64,000 nucleotides of DNA from Cryptomeria japonica (GCF_030272615.1 NC_081414.1:656344292-656408291); one strand, 5' to 3'. Positions 23,486-34,022 are shown, counted from the first letter of the stretch. Numbers and translations are program-made. Notes: generated from the letters alone by a model not told the origin.

Positions 23486-23876
23486 AAAAAAGATTATTAC
23501 ATGAATGTTTACCTTTTTGTATTGTAACTTGCATATGCATGTAGTGTTATATGATTGCTAAAGTGGGGTCTAAATGTCCCATCACAAATTGTACAACTTC
23601 GATTAGGGTGTCCAATTCCATGCTCTATTAGCACTCATTATAGTATGTTTCATTATACTATTCATTATAAGACTCTCATATATATTTAACTAATAGATTA
23701 TTTTAAAATATGAATCCTTTGTTGATGTTAACCTCATCACACTCTCATTTGTCTCCTTAATTTTAAGTGTACCCTTTATCTTTTAATCATCTTCATTTAT
23801 CATAGATCCTACCCTATTTAAAATATCAAAACAGGTTTTCCCTACCTAAACATTATGTGTTGTCACACAAACATTT
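23486..23876. other. Spacer between H2 and H3, nothing recognised
   Basis: AT-rich sequence with no match to the other H copies and no coding pattern. Confidence 0.5.
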
Positions 23877-24364
23877 TTTTGGCATTAGGATCATATTATC
23901 TTGCATCCCTAAGAAGTTGGCCTAAAATTGTTTGGATGGGTGCACCCCGAGCATCCCAATTTGAAAAATTTCTCTATGAATTATGGGAGGATATTAAGGT
24001 AGTCATATCCTACTCAAATCCAGCTCTATGCAAAATAAAAATAAAAAATAAAAATCAACTATCCATCAAATTAAACTTGGAATCTCATATAGATAGCAAT
24101 TCTTTCCTCATTTGTGATATCTATCTAGAATTATCAATTGAAGATGAAAATTGGAGATATCCTTATGAAGTAATGGTGCTAATTTTAGGAGGAATTTTAG
24201 ATCTAAAAAATATTCATCATCAAATCTTCATCAACATTCATCAACCATATAAGCTTCAAGAGATATTGGATGAAAATAGGGAATTATCGACCGATGATTG
24301 GCTTGTACCTCTTTTTAAGGGATTTGGTATGGTTTCATGTTGTTCTCAATATTTATTTCATTAA
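23855..24364 (+). CDS. Unidentified 169-codon ORF in H
   Basis: An open frame with MCCHTNIFLALGSYYLASLR at the start and RSWPKIVWMGAPRASQFEKF, LYELWEDIKVV, YPYEVMVLILGG and STDDWLVPLFKGFGMVS further on. No domain recognised, no signal peptide or membrane segment. The second copy (61072-61555) keeps the frame, including a 3-bp indel, but has several stops. In the first 150 bases or so, replacement differences outnumber silent ones, so I see no purifying selection since duplication. It could be a decayed element protein or captured exon, and expression is doubtful. Confidence 0.3.
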   Translation: MCCHTNIFLALGSYYLASLRSWPKIVWMGAPRASQFEKFLYELWEDIKVVISYSNPALCKIKIKNKNQLSIKLNLESHIDSNSFLICDIYLELSIEDENWRYPYEVMVLILGGILDLKNIHHQIFINIHQPYKLQEILDENRELSTDDWLVPLFKGFGMVSCCSQYLFH

Positions 24365-24955
24365 GCTTTAGATATATATATTTTTGTTTAGGTTATGTGA
24401 CTAATATGTTATTTCATTCAAATCATATCATTTAGGGGTTTTCTCTAATATATTTGAGTAGACTCTAGATTTCATTTATGCACTTTAGCTCATAGCAATC
24501 TTAGACACACTTAAGGTGCAAGAGAACACACACTATTCCAATTTAAATACTGACAATTTGTGGAGGTGGAAATCACCAAAACAGGTGGTTGAGAAAGGGA
24601 AACCTTTATATAGTCGTGCCCCCTACCCTGTTTCTATTTTCTAGGTGAAACTACAGGTTTCTGACAAAGACAATAGATCCTCAGACAGATACAGACTAGT
24701 ACCATAAATTAGGATAAAAATACCCTATATCAGGGTGCTTTAGACTCCCCTATCAAAGACCAGGGTACTCCAAAAATCCTAGTCCTTAGAAGTCTAGATT
24801 AAATTTGGGGTGAGTAGAGTATACGGTATTAGAAAGCCTTCATTGAGTTTATGTGCAAAAGTTAGAAGACCATAGTACTTTGGGTGACCTGATCAAGTGA
24901 ATTTGCCCCCAGATTTTAGTAACAGGTGTACCTCTATGTTTAATGTTCATTTCTA
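23877..24955 (+). repeat. H-family copy H3, segment 1
   Basis: Matches H5 at 61071-62150. H3 continues at 27779-28176, 36005-37351, 45837-46734 and 52470-53601, with elements (a) to (d) between these pieces. The junction to element (a) lies in a ttcta duplication. An ORF-like stretch (23855-24364) occupies its start. Confidence 0.9.
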
Positions 24956-25323
24956 TATAGAAGTTGAGAAAATACAATACCACAGGAGCCCAAATAATCT
25001 CTGCAAGCTGAAAAACCTAGTACAAGGAGAAGCAATGAAGCAAATCACAGAAGGAAAGAATACACAGGAAAAATATGCTCCAAAAGATGAGAGCTCAATA
25101 ATCTCCAAAATGTATTGTCAATAATAATCCTTCTTCATACAATGAAAAGAAAGAACTCAACCTTTAATAGGTCAAGAAACCCTAAAAGGGAAAACCTAGG
25201 TTTGCACATAATAATTAATTATATGCACCTAAAGTTAGCTTAAGTGTAAAAGGGATAAAGGGAACTTAAATAATTAAACAAATAATGTTTAATTAATCAA
25301 GTAAATACCCAAATACTCTAACA
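24956..25323 (-). repeat. Element (a) 3' LTR
   Basis: 368 bp. On the + strand it starts tatagaagttgag and ends actctaaca. It is followed by ccccccc, the complement of a polypurine tract. Nearly identical to 27411-27778. Confidence 0.95.
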
Positions 25324-25336
25324 CCCCCCCTTAAGA
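25324..25336 (-). promoter_or_regulatory. Element (a) polypurine tract
   Basis: On the - strand this reads ttaaggggggg directly upstream of the 3' LTR, where plus-strand DNA synthesis is primed in LTR elements. Confidence 0.8.
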
Positions 25337-26449
25337 TAGACTTAGGGAGAAGCTAAAACCTAGAACAACTACTGAAAGCAATAAAGATGGGTCCCGACAA
25401 TAAGGCCTGATCAGGTACCCAAATACAATGAAATCTCTATGAACTGGAGAAATAGAGAAAACCACGTGGGAACAAAACTCTACTCCAAAAAGAGATAAAA
25501 AGAACACCACTGAAGCATGAAGAACCTCCAAACTCTGTCGAAGAATAACTGCTGATCTGAAGAACCTCCACTGAAATAGAACATGACCAGGTAGAGAAGA
25601 CTATAATCTGCATGAGTGCCCTCAAATGACACTACTCGAATCAAGAGGCAAACAAGGCAAAAACAACTGAAATCGAAGATACAGATGGCATGAGAAACCA
25701 AAGCCTGAAGAGTTGATCAATCAAACCACAGAAGAAGTAGAACCAATAGGATAAACCTCCCCATAATGTGGAAGTGGGAGAGGGACAAGAACACTGAAAA
25801 TGATAGCCAAAAAAAACTGCATGACAAAGAGCCAGGAACATCAAAGGTGCTGAGACACATCATCATGAGGTGAATGTCATGGAAGGAACACTCACTAGAC
25901 AAAGGAAGATGGCAAACAACAGGAAAACATCAACCCCCTCATGGCACTTGATCAATAGTGCATGTACAACAAGACACAAGATATGCAAGATTCCAAGTAA
26001 ACAATGCAAGATGGCACTATATCTTAGTGTGTTTGTATAAATAAAAGCTACAATGATAAGAAGACTGGAAATAGAAATGTGAACCAAAATAGAGACATCC
26101 TACTCAGAGAAGAGATCCCAGGACCTAAAACAACCACGATAACCACCAGAGTGCTGAAAAGCAAAAAACTGAATAAAATATGCATGGAGAAGAATCTGGG
26201 AATAAAACTTATATGGATGGAAAGTACACAACACACACTTTCCGAAAATATAAAGTTTTCAAAAAATGGAGGTCAGATGCTTATTCTATGGCTCCCGGAG
26301 TGCAAAAAATAGACCTCACTTTGACTGGAAAAAAACATAGTTAAATAGCAAAATTGGAAAAAAATACCAACACCATGAAGTCGGCCTTGGAACTAGCTTT
26401 TTGATGCTTATTCGTTTTTGAAAAAATGACTCCATATGCCCACAATAGA

Positions 26450-26965
26450 GCCAAAAAACCAAACCCCCCCTAAAAAAGGCAAAAATGGAGGTCTGGTGGC
26501 TCTTTGGTGGTCCGGTGGCCAGTGGGTGGTAGCCGGGTGGCATCCTGGTGGCTGGGCGATGGTCGACTAGAAAAAACTGGCGGGGGCCGTTGTGGCAGCG
26601 GGCTATAGGTGGCGGCTGGGCGGGGGCCGCTCGGGTGGTGGGCCGTGGCGGGGCGGTGCTGCACTACGGCTGGGCAGCGAGCCGGGCGGAGGAGGCTACA
26701 TAGGAAGCGGCCGACGATAGGGTGGTGGGGGCTACAGACAGCGATCGTGGGGCCAGCGGAGGCCGAGAGGTGGCAACTGGGGAGCGGGGGGCCTCAGGTG
26801 GCGACGAGTGTCGCCGAAGGGGGCCTTGCCGGAAGGAGGCATGAGGGAGCTACCGGCAGGGCCGCGGGGGCCGGAGGGAGCTGCTGACGGTGACCACGGC
26901 GGGTAACCAGACTGACAGGTCTGATCGTTGTACGACGGCCAGACTATCAGCCCGGTAAACTGCAC
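26450..26965. other. GC-rich block inside element (a)
   Basis: About 500 bp of very GC-rich sequence, with repeated ggtggc/ggcggc-type words, inside an AT-rich element. Several frames are open through base composition alone, for example 26609-26887 on +. No domain is recognised in any frame. It lies in the 5' half of the element when read on -, followed by long A/T runs at 26990-27150. It may be acquired host DNA or a structured leader. Confidence 0.6.
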
Positions 26966-27398
26966 AATGTAGAACAAACTCCCAATTTTTAAAATTTTTT
27001 TTATTTTTTATTTTTTATTTTTTTGTAAAAAAAACAACTATCGCTTTTGATTTTTTTTTTTTTTTTTTTTCAAAAAATATCAAAATCCGGCCTGCATGCC
27101 GTAAAAAGGCAAAATAATTTTTTGTTTTTTTTGAATTTTTTTCTCGATCTGCATGCCAGGGCCGTACGACCTGGATCTGAGAAGAAAATACTCCCAGAGG
27201 CTCAAGAACCAAAATAGGTCAAATTTTATATGACCATAGGGGTTTTTGGGCCTTCTGAGCATGATGGTGAGGTCTATTTAGGCCCAAAGTTCTTAGAAAA
27301 AAGGTCAAACCCTAGGTACATAAAAAATTCCTGAAACCCTAGATTTGCTTCCAATGCAAAAAATTCTCAAAAACAGGAATAGGTAGCTACAGATCTTC

Positions 27399-27410
27399 GC
27401 TCTGATACCA
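27399..27410 (-). promoter_or_regulatory. Element (a) primer-binding site (initiator tRNA-Met type)
   Basis: On the - strand the 12 bases read tggtatcagagc and directly follow the 5' LTR end. This is the standard plant primer site complementary to the 3' end of initiator tRNA-Met. It fixes the element's orientation. Confidence 0.93.
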
Positions 27411-27778
27411 TATAGAAGTTGAGAAAATATAACACCACAGGAGCCCAAATAATCTCTGCAAGCTGAAAAACCTGTTACAAGGAGAAGCAATGAAGCAAAT
27501 CACAGAAGGAAATAATACACAGGAAAAATATGCTCCAAAAGATGAGAGCTCAATAATCTCCAAAATGTATTGTCAATAATAATCCTTCTTCATACAATGA
27601 AAAGAAATAACTCAACCTTTAATAGGTCAAGAAACCCTAAAAGGGAAAACCTAGGTTTGCACATAATAATTAATTATATGCACCTAAAGTTAGCTTAAGT
27701 GTAAAAGAGATAAAGGGAACTTAAATAATTAAACAAATAATGTTTAATTAATCAAGTAAATACTCGAATACTCTAACA
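27411..27778 (-). repeat. Element (a) 5' LTR
   Basis: 368 bp, same length as the other LTR. Ends in actctaaca on +, followed by the ttcta duplication and resumption of H3 (tacttgttgtgaag, as at 62160 in H5). Confidence 0.95.
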
Positions 27779-28176
27779 TTCTATACTTGTTGTGAAGTTT
27801 GTTTTTTCCTATGTATTAGTTTGTTATGATATTTTAGATTTTCATTTGTATCATATCTAGATCTTAGTTGAATATCATTCCAAATCCATAAAATTTCCAA
27901 AGAAGAAAAGGAATAGAATCCCTAGTCTACCATTCGACTCTCTTTGTCAAGAGTTAGTCAAATTCATTCACATCTTTGTGGCTTCATAATCTAATATTTG
28001 TGTGAAAGCGTATCTTACCCTTAATCCTTCCTTGCTCCATGTTCATCCTAAACAACTATTAGTACTAAAATTGCTTCATCTATTTTTTTTATAGGATAAA
28101 CTACATCTTCCTCTCCTATGTGATGACACAAAAATTTTGACCACAATCCAAGGTTTAATATTGCATTATACGCAGT
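27779..28176 (+). repeat. H3, segment 2
   Basis: Continues H between elements (a) and (b) and matches H5 at 62155-62535, for example in gatcttagttgaatatcatt and ctttgtcaagagttagtca. It ends in gcagt, the target duplicated by element (b). Confidence 0.9.
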
Positions 28177-29413
28177 TGTAGCATCCTAAAATTGCGACAC
28201 TTGCAATTTCGACCGCATTTGGGTCTTCACGATGGCGACGCAACACTAAACCTGAATGGAGACCCCAAAACTTGCTCATGACACCAAAAATTGCATTTTT
28301 CCAGCACCCTGGCCTGATCCTCCTTGCACCCTGCTGTCCCGCGAGGTGGGACCAGAGCGCCCAGTGCCCTGGTCCCCCAGGACCATGGCGCCCAGCGCCC
28401 TGGTCCCTGGCCCTATTTTGGGCCCGGTCTCCTATGGGACTTCAGGCCTTTTTGTTTGCAATTTGGAAAATAACATTTCCTGGTCGGCCTAAGGTCGGGA
28501 AAATCAGTCTTTTAACCCTAATTGGCAAGTATATAAACTACTTTTCCTCTCTCATTTTGAGGAGGATGAAAAAGGTGAAAACGATATTCAAACATTCAAG
28601 CATTCAAGCATTCAAGCATTCCTTCAAGCAATTGATCATTCTAAGTCTCCATTCAAGGCTAAGTGTTGCATTCAAGACAAGGATTCAACCATTGAAGAGG
28701 AGATCACTTACAACACATTACATGCTACAACATACAACATACAATAAACAACAACATCTATACCTTCGCATATAAGGATACAAACATCCTTACAACAAGG
28801 TATTAGTACTTGTTTTACATTACATTTACAGCATTTCTCATTTCTTGGTTAATTCCAAAACCGGGGTTTGACCTAAGGGCAAACCCCTAATCCCTAACCC
28901 CCCAATCGTCTTCGCTTTTCTGTGTGTAGGTTGCAGGTACGCGGCTGAAATTGAAGATCTGGAATCCTTGTGCAGAGACGAACAGATCCCCCTTCGTTTC
29001 GCGGCTTTTTCGGAGGACCGTGTGCACGCCGGGCGCCATCGTCCTGTCAACTTTTGCTCAAATTTGCAGGACAGCGCCGTCTTGACATTTTACTGCTAAT
29101 TCCAGGTCCGCAGCTTCATCCTATATCCCTAACTCAGTTTATAAGCGAATCTTTCTCACTTTCTATGCATTCCTAGTTCAATCTTTCCATCTACATTCTT
29201 TACAAAAGAGGGTATCCTTGCTATCACAACCCTTGAAACTCATATAGAATCCAATCTTGCATTGCGTGGGATTGGATCTTGTGGGTTTCAACCCCTCTTT
29301 TGAATGTAAAGTCCCTCCTAAGTGAAAACCATCAACCCTAGTGACTCTCCCTTCTCTCTCCTCGGAGTTGGGGAGGGGAGAACGACTAGGGTTCAATTAT
29401 TTTCCGCTTTACA
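28177..29413 (+). repeat. Element (b) 5' LTR
   Basis: 1237 bp, starts tgtagcatcc and ends ccgctttaca (TG...CA). Differs from the 3' LTR by roughly two dozen substitutions and a 1-bp indel, most of them in the first 600 bp. It contains a GC-rich palindromic U3 region near 28360-28400, a TATA box at 28530 and one copy of the gaggaccgtgtgcac motif at 29013. Confidence 0.97.
28530..28538 (+). promoter_or_regulatory. Element (b) TATA box, 5' LTR
   Basis: tatataaac precedes tacttttcctctctcatttt, a typical plant promoter layout. The identical box is at 35120-35128 in the 3' LTR. It would drive genomic RNA and ORF expression. Confidence 0.6.
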
Positions 29414-29435
29414 TTTTGGTGAACCCGACGTGAAC
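29414..29435 (+). promoter_or_regulatory. Element (b) primer-binding site
   Basis: ttttggtgaacccgacgtga starts directly after the 5' LTR. The TGG start and position fit a tRNA primer site. I cannot name the tRNA with confidence. The older relative (c) has ttttggtgaac at the same place. Confidence 0.7.
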
Positions 29436-30593
29436 ATCCTTTCTAATTATTCATAGTTAGATCTGAAAATTGGATTCCTTGATTACATTTCCATGTTTGA
29501 TCTTTTGCAAAATTTTAGAGGTTAATTGCAGAAAAACCCTAAATTTTCTTTTTAAGTAATTAAACTTGTGAAATGTTTAATTGTTGATGCGTGTTTCAGA
29601 TCTGCCCTTCTATTACAAATTGTCAATTCATATTTGTGCTTTAATTCTGAAAATTAAGTGGTTAAGTGTCAAAACCCTAATTTTTGAAACCCTCTTGATT
29701 CAACCTTTGTCTGACAATTTCACTGATCAAAACACCTCCAAATCGGCTGTAACTTTGGATTCCGCAATAAAATCACAATATCTTTCATCCCTAAAAATTT
29801 GGAAAAAAGTTGCGAGGACCGTGTGCACTCCGAGCACCATCATCCCCGACATTTTTTCCGAAATTTCGGGAGCGAGATCTTACTGTATTTTCCTACTAAA
29901 ATCTAGAATTTTGGTTGATTTTATCAATTTTAACACCTTCAAAATTACAGTCAAAGTTGGTCTAGTGATTGCTTGGATTGAGGCTTCTAATCATTCAAAA
30001 ATTGTTGAAATTGAAATTTGTGTCAAAATTGTGTTTCTTACAGTCCTAAATCTGAAAAGTGTGTTATCATTCATTCGAAATTTCAGTGATTTATTCAAAT
30101 TTTCGCAATTTGTGACTTTTGAAATTAAGTGCTTAATTACAACAACTTTGATTTCCGCTTTCAAAATTGAATTTTGCGTGAAATTGAGTCAACTTTCAAA
30201 TTTCAAAACTTGCATTGCTTTTGGTATACCCTCTAAAATCATAAAATTCAAAATTTCAGTTTCCCTCTCTTTTTCAAAATTCAAATTTTGCATTTTTTGA
30301 CAATCTTGGTAGGGTTCAATTTTGAGATTGCAACTTTAATTTGGCCTATCTACAGATCGTAAAATCACTCAATTTTTTCAGGTTAGCTGCAAAATCATCA
30401 TAACTTTCATCCCTACAAATTTCGAAAAAAGTTGCGAGGACCGTGTGCACCCCAAGCGCCATGATCCCGGACATTTTTTCCGAAATTTTGGGAGATTGTC
30501 CTGATTGTATTTAACAGCTTAAATCTAGAAGATTGGCTGGTTTTACTGAAATTTGCTACCTCTAAAATTCAAAATCTTCTCTCTCTCTAGTGC
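29436..30593 (+). other. Element (b) leader with repeated motif
   Basis: An AT-rich leader of about 1.16 kb precedes the Gag ORF. It holds two related stretches of roughly 150 bp (about 29746-29900 and 30380-30545). Each has tttcatccct, aaaaaagttgcgaggaccgt, gtgcac and gacattttttccgaaatttt. A 239-codon open frame (29581-30300) crosses it, but its product is low-complexity with no recognisable domain. Confidence 0.7.
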
Positions 30594-33500
30594 ATGAGTT
30601 TTACAACAATAAGCCCTACTTACACTATTCCCGTTAAACGAAGCCTTAGAATTAAGTCTTTCCAAGGTTTAATTACTGAGGAGATGGAACCTAATTTGAA
30701 TGGTCTTTTTAACAAGGACATGGGTAATTCCTCTAATCCTCTTAATGATGAAGAAGCTCTCCATGAGGTTTCTGTAGAACAACTTTCAAAATTGGTTAAC
30801 CAATTTGACAATTTTCGACAATGGATGTCTCAAGAATACCCTGATAGTCAAGCTCTTCCTTTAATTGAGGGTCTAAAATGTATGCTTCAAAGTGATAAGA
30901 ATGGAATTGATATTTTGCGTGGTATTGCACACATTGTGGATTCAAATGTGATGCCTATGAAAAGTTGTGCCGAAACCTTAGGTTATACACAACCTCCTAC
31001 TCAAGACAATCATTATATTCCTTTGACGACTCCTATTGCTAGTATACCTACTTTTACATCAAATATAATGACTACTTCAATACAAGACATTCCTCCTATG
31101 ATCACTAGTCATGGGGGCAATCCTTCTTCTTCAATTAACCCTTTTCCTTCATTCAATCCAACTTCTTCATTCATTCCTTCAATGAGTGTTCCTCTTATAT
31201 CTCCACAAATGAACATGACGCAAGGGGGCAATTCATTTAACCCTTCCATTCCTCCTTGTAGTGTTCCTCCTTTCCAATCATCTCCTATGACTAACTATCA
31301 TAGTGTCCCACGACCTTATTCTCTACCTTCTTTCAATAACATAACACCTCCATCACAATCTAACACATCTAATATGAACTCTTCGACTGAAGCGACCATT
31401 AATAATCTTGCACAAACTGTCTCTTCTTTACAGCAACAAATTGCCTCTATGAATCAATCTAAGTTTAGTGTGCCCACATTTGATGTTGCGAGTCCACTTT
31501 CTCTTGACATTGTTCGAGCTATTCCCCCTAAACATGTTGAAATTCCGCATTTGGAGCTTTATAATGGTAAGGGTGATCCTCTAACACATGTTAAGACCTT
31601 TCAAACAATATGTACTGATTTTGCTTATGACCAAAGGTTGCTTGCAAAATTTTTTACTAGAACATTAAGAGACAAAGCCCTACAATGGTATTGCTCGTTG
31701 CCTTCCTATTCTATTACTTCTTTCGAACAACTTGCAAATGCTTTCATTCAACAATTTCAAAACAATATAAGTCCTAAAGTTACTTTGATTGATTTAATGC
31801 ATTGTAAACAAGGTGTTAAAGAAAAAGTGACTGATTTCATTGGTAGATATAAGCATTTGTATGCTCAAATTTCCTTTCCAGTGCCTGACAATGATATTCA
31901 AAGAATCTTTATTTCTAATTTACAAAAAGACATTAGAGAAAAACTCCTGTTTTCTGAGTTTACTTCTTTCCAACAGTTGTGCGCAACTCTTCACAATTAT
32001 CAACTGACTGTGAGTCAAATGGAACAATCACATCCTATGACTCCGAGTGATAAGGGTGATAGTAGTCAACAACCATTTGGGAAGTTTAAACCGAACAAAG
32101 AGTCCATTAAATTCAATGAAAACATCATCAACAACAATGTGAATGCAGCATCAGGTGTGTCTCCTATTTCTAAGTTTTTGAAGAGAGAAAGAAAGTTTAC
32201 TCCTTTGAATGAATCATTGCATAGTATTATGAATAAGTTATTGGAACAAAATGTGCTTACTCTTCCTCCTATAAGGCAAATTGATCTTGCAAAGATTACT
32301 TCACCTTATTTTGATAACAAATCTTTTTGTCAATTTCATCGTCAACCTGGGCATGATACTGAAAAATGTTTTGCTTTAAAGGGGAAAATTCAAGATTTGA
32401 TTGATAATAATACTATCTCTGTTTCTGGTGTGAATGATAAAGGCAACAAATCTGTAGCTCTTCCTAACCAAAATCTTCAGATTTTTACTGATCCATTGCC
32501 TTCTCATACCTCTAATGCGATTGATACTACTGATTCCTCTGTCTCACCTGATGATCTTGTGTCTATGACTCCAAATGTGATTAATTTTGTGGAGCAACAA
32601 AAAATCCCTAAAGAACCTTCCATCACATTTGATTCCAGTGAAACCATCAGGGCACCTGATGGTCCTTTATATATAGTTGCAAAAGTCAAGAACACACCTT
32701 GTCGTGGAGTGCTTATTGATCCTTCTTGTATGGTTAATGTCATTACTAAAGAATTTCTTTTTACTTTGCAATTGAATCAAGTTATCTATGACAAAACAGA
32801 TGTGGTTGTGAAACTATTTGATGCATTTTCTTCTCCTGCAATTGGTTCTATTACATTACCTATTGAGGTCCGTAACAAATCCCTTGATGTGAACTTTGCT
32901 ATTATTCCATCTTCCGAACAATTTTGTGTGAAGCTAGGCTATCCTTGGCTATCTTCCATGAAAGCTATTGCTTCTCCTATTCATAAGTGCTTGAAATTTC
33001 CCCATAATGGTGAAGTTGTTACTGTCAATCATAGTCTCTTTAAACCAGCTGAAAGAACTTCTAGCGTTCCTATTGATTACTTTTGGCCTAAACAATTCCA
33101 ATCTCTTCCTCCGCGAAGTGATCATCTTTTCAAATCTTATCAAAAGTGGAAAACAGATATGATCCTATCTCTAAGTGAACCTAGAACACCCAAACTTGAC
33201 ATTCCTATCATTCTTGAGAAGGAAGTTCTTCCTTTGAAAGATAAAACTAATGTCTTTCCTCAAGAAGACTCCCAACCCATCCCTATGGATGTGACTATGC
33301 CTATATCTAATAAACCTCCTAAGAGTAGACCTATACCTCCTCGTCATGATGGACTTGGTCTCCTTCCTAAACCAAATATTTCTCCCTTATATGGAGCAGT
33401 TCCTCCTCAATCCTTTTATAGAGAGAAGAGACCTTCCTCTTCTCCTATTATCCAGCCTAAGAGACCACAACCTAAATACCCAAGTGATAAGGATGAGAAC

Positions 33501-34022
33501 ATTCCTCCTCCTCAATCTTCTCAACTTCCTACTAAGACTAGACGAAATCGTTCTGCACATGAACGCCGGCGAAAGCGTCGTCTTAGAGCTCAAACTTTGC
33601 AATCCCCAAAAACACCTTCAACAAGCATTATTCCATTTTCTCCTCAGCCGACGATTGAGCCGAAATCTCCTAAACATAAGATGCATGATGGTCTTGATCC
33701 TGTGCGAGTTAAAGACCCTATCTTTATAAATCTTGATGATGATATAGATGAAAATGTTATTCATGATGCAAATGTTACTCTTGTTCATTCTGATAGTGAA
33801 TATGGACTTGTTGATATTGATAACCATTTATCTAACGAATTTTCTAAAGCACTTATCCTAGCTCCTAGACAAGAACACCGTGGCTTGGGATATGAACATA
33901 GCCCTTGTTTGGATCTTGTGATAGCTCCATCTACTATGTTGGATGTTCCTCCTCTAGCGTGTTCCCTACCTTCCCGAAACATTGATCAGCAAGATCGGGG
34001 GGTAGATGACGTGCTAGACTAG
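30594..34022 (+). CDS. Intact Gag-protease polyprotein of element (b), 1142 aa
   Basis: One uninterrupted frame. The N terminus (MSFTTISPTYTIPVKRSLRI) is shared with element (c). Residues about 130-310 are a Ser/Pro/Thr-rich linker. About 315-475 is a retrotransposon Gag core (VEIPHLELYNGKGDPLTHVK, LRDKALQWYCSLP, KEKVTDFIGRYKHLYAQISF). Near 579 is FCQFHRQPGHDTEKCFALKG, a Cys/His box of the gypsy CxxH type rather than a classic knuckle. From about 685 an aspartic-protease-like domain has VLIDPSCMVNVI at the active-site position and YPWLSSMKAIASPIHKCLKF in place of the usual GRPWL block. The rest is Pro-rich, with a basic patch (RRNRSAHERRRKRRLRAQ, about 983) and an acidic end. The stop at 34020-34022 is followed by no pol frame. 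The protein would form particles; protease activity is uncertain because the usual D-S/T/G-G is DPS. Confidence 0.9.
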   Translation: MSFTTISPTYTIPVKRSLRIKSFQGLITEEMEPNLNGLFNKDMGNSSNPLNDEEALHEVSVEQLSKLVNQFDNFRQWMSQEYPDSQALPLIEGLKCMLQSDKNGIDILRGIAHIVDSNVMPMKSCAETLGYTQPPTQDNHYIPLTTPIASIPTFTSNIMTTSIQDIPPMITSHGGNPSSSINPFPSFNPTSSFIPSMSVPLISPQMNMTQGGNSFNPSIPPCSVPPFQSSPMTNYHSVPRPYSLPSFNNITPPSQSNTSNMNSSTEATINNLAQTVSSLQQQIASMNQSKFSVPTFDVASPLSLDIVRAIPPKHVEIPHLELYNGKGDPLTHVKTFQTICTDFAYDQRLLAKFFTRTLRDKALQWYCSLPSYSITSFEQLANAFIQQFQNNISPKVTLIDLMHCKQGVKEKVTDFIGRYKHLYAQISFPVPDNDIQRIFISNLQKDIREKLLFSEFTSFQQLCATLHNYQLTVSQMEQSHPMTPSDKGDSSQQPFGKFKPNKESIKFNENIINNNVNAASGVSPISKFLKRERKFTPLNESLHSIMNKLLEQNVLTLPPIRQIDLAKITSPYFDNKSFCQFHRQPGHDTEKCFALKGKIQDLIDNNTISVSGVNDKGNKSVALPNQNLQIFTDPLPSHTSNAIDTTDSSVSPDDLVSMTPNVINFVEQQKIPKEPSITFDSSETIRAPDGPLYIVAKVKNTPCRGVLIDPSCMVNVITKEFLFTLQLNQVIYDKTDVVVKLFDAFSSPAIGSITLPIEVRNKSLDVNFAIIPSSEQFCVKLGYPWLSSMKAIASPIHKCLKFPHNGEVVTVNHSLFKPAERTSSVPIDYFWPKQFQSLPPRSDHLFKSYQKWKTDMILSLSEPRTPKLDIPIILEKEVLPLKDKTNVFPQEDSQPIPMDVTMPISNKPPKSRPIPPRHDGLGLLPKPNISPLYGAVPPQSFYREKRPSSSPIIQPKRPQPKYPSDKDENIPPPQSSQLPTKTRRNRSAHERRRKRRLRAQTLQSPKTPSTSIIPFSPQPTIEPKSPKHKMHDGLDPVRVKDPIFINLDDDIDENVIHDANVTLVHSDSEYGLVDIDNHLSNEFSKALILAPRQEHRGLGYEHSPCLDLVIAPSTMLDVPPLACSLPSRNIDQQDRGVDDVLD

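Larger units (their letters stand above)
24956..27778 (-). mobile_element. Element (a): 2.8-kb non-autonomous LTR element
   Basis: Two 368-bp LTRs (24956-25323 and 27411-27778) differ at about 9 positions (about 97.5% identity) and are flanked by the exact 5-bp duplication ttcta (24951-24955, 27779-27783). A tRNA-Met-type primer site lies inside the right LTR and a C-run (polypurine tract on -) inside the left one, so the element reads on the - strand. The 2.09-kb interior has only short unrelated ORFs and no gag or pol motifs. It must use enzymes from another element. LTR ends are TG...TA rather than TG...CA. Confidence 0.95.

Noticed and set aside
26609-26887. GC-rich ORF as a captured gene
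   Set aside because: High GC depletes stop codons in several frames and both strands, and no domain is visible. Kept only as a compositional anomaly.
28256-28775. ORFs inside the LTRs of element (b), repeated near 34862-35443
   Set aside because: They are in both LTRs, shift frame between the two copies and show no domain; non-coding LTR sequence.
33387-33982. Minus-strand and frame-shifted ORFs overlapping the Gag-protease frame
   Set aside because: Shadows of the long + frame in its Pro/Arg-rich part.
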